A DNA stretch of 35,686 nucleotides from Paracoccaceae bacterium (GTDB lineage: Bacteria > Pseudomonadota > Alphaproteobacteria > Rhodobacterales > Rhodobacteraceae): positions 254 through 35,939 of the forward strand of contig JAOHEK010000027.1 of assembly GCA_028097405.1 (NCBI GenBank), written 5' to 3'. The number at the start of each line of letters is the position of its first letter. Position 1 is the stretch's first letter. Both the position numbers and the translations under genes were made by a program. This document shows positions 35,302 through 35,686 of the stretch, in pieces. The notes under the pieces are model-generated. The model saw only the letters and a list, made by a program, of their open reading frames with translations. It searched no databases and was not told the origin of the DNA.

Positions 35302-35667
35302 TTAGCGGTCGTTAGGTTTACCGCCGTTTTTTGGGAACATTGCGAGAATTTCGGAAGCTAAGGGCCTGACCCGCTTCATTTCGCGGCTTTCAATTTGCTC
35401 CAGAACTGGCTTCGAATAGGGCACCGCTTTGCCGAGTCCACTCAACTGTTTAAGCTTTGAGACTTGCTCCTCTGTCAGTCCCGGCAACGAAACGTGGTCA
35501 TCCAAGAGGGGTGAAAGCCCCGTGTCATCAAACGCATAGCAAAACGCTTCTTGCATAGAAGACTGCTGGTCGGTGTTGTTTCTCACATCCGCCCACAAAC
35601 GCATCTGTTCGCTTTGATCGGAAAGCTCACGCAACGCGGACTTTAAATATTCAAGGTTGAGATACAT
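35302..35667 (-). CDS. Hypothetical protein
   Basis: I do not recognise this 121-residue protein. It is probably soluble and largely helical: an N-terminal amphipathic stretch (MYLNLEYLKSALRELSDQSEQM), an acidic middle with DDTGLSPLLDDHVSLPGLTEEQVSKL, and a basic end (REMKRVRPLASEILAMFPKN). No signal peptide or membrane helix is seen. AGGAAA lies 4 bases before the ATG. It is convergent with fadB and its upstream neighbour is outside the window. Its codon use looks slightly less GC-rich than the fad genes, which might mean separate origin, but this is a weak impression. Confidence 0.7.
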   Translation of the reverse strand: MYLNLEYLKSALRELSDQSEQMRLWADVRNNTDQQSSMQEAFCYAFDDTGLSPLLDDHVSLPGLTEEQVSKLKQLSGLGKAVPYSKPVLEQIESREMKRVRPLASEILAMFPKNGGKPNDR

Positions 35668-35686
35668 AGGTTTCCTGTCGATGACA

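Noticed and set aside
1-35686. tRNA, rRNA, CRISPR array, insertion sequence or prophage genes
   Set aside because: I looked for tRNA T-arm patterns, regularly spaced repeats, transposase motifs and phage genes on both strands and saw none I could support.

Overview
The window looks like a chromosomal segment of a marine Rhodobacteraceae (Roseobacter-type alphaproteobacterium). I infer this from protein flavour and gene order: CnoX-like thioredoxin–LON-domain–Trm112–UbiH, amidase–DapC–FtsK–LolA, and a MerR-controlled beta-oxidation cluster with a DmdC-like acyl-CoA dehydrogenase, glutathione S-transferase, thiolase and FadB. These are recalled family resemblances, since no search could be run. 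The DNA is mostly housekeeping and densely coding, with many 4-bp ATGA/GTGA overlaps. I see no rRNA, tRNA, CRISPR array, phage or insertion sequence.

Layout. 1-1874: 3' part of a double-ATPase peptide-type ABC transporter gene, broken by a frameshifting deletion near 212-219. 1971-3763: membrane-anchored alpha/beta hydrolase, then exonuclease III. 3764-4314: gene-poor gap with a probable decayed minus-strand gene and a perfect hairpin. 4315-7568: four tightly coupled genes, a Tat-type FAD oxidoreductase plus three uncharacterised membrane proteins. 7680-9444: thioredoxin/TPR protein, LON-domain protein, Trm112-like protein. 9441-10658 (minus): UbiH-type hydroxylase. 10737-16859: amidase, DapC-like aminotransferase, FtsK, LolA. 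16864-17448 (minus): lytic transglycosylase-like lipoprotein. 17632-17958: HspQ. 17969-19555 (minus): gamma-glutamyltransferase. 19893-20730 (minus): STAS antagonist and RsbW-like kinase. 20823-21945: free-methionine-sulfoxide reductase and RluA-family pseudouridine synthase. 22039-23601 (minus): exported 5'-nucleotidase with a clear terminator. 23687-25065: DUF952 protein and PyrD. 25062-27312 (minus): MATE exporter and two hotdog thioesterases in one overlapping string.

27418-35253 is the most system-like region. Two MerR regulators precede an acyl-CoA dehydrogenase, a small membrane protein, a ribbon-helix-helix-like peptide, a glutathione S-transferase, a thiolase, an NTF2-like protein and the FadB-type bifunctional enzyme. 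The palindrome TTACGTCAACGTAA in front of the second MerR resembles, from memory, the operator of LiuR-type regulators of acyl-CoA catabolism. This suggests an autoregulated, acyl-CoA-responsive operon. A final minus-strand hypothetical gene (35302-35667) faces fadB across a bidirectional hairpin.

Nothing here is a proven new system. The best candidates for novelty are the FAD-oxidoreductase/membrane-protein cluster, the small proteins embedded in the beta-oxidation operon and the paired MerR switch.
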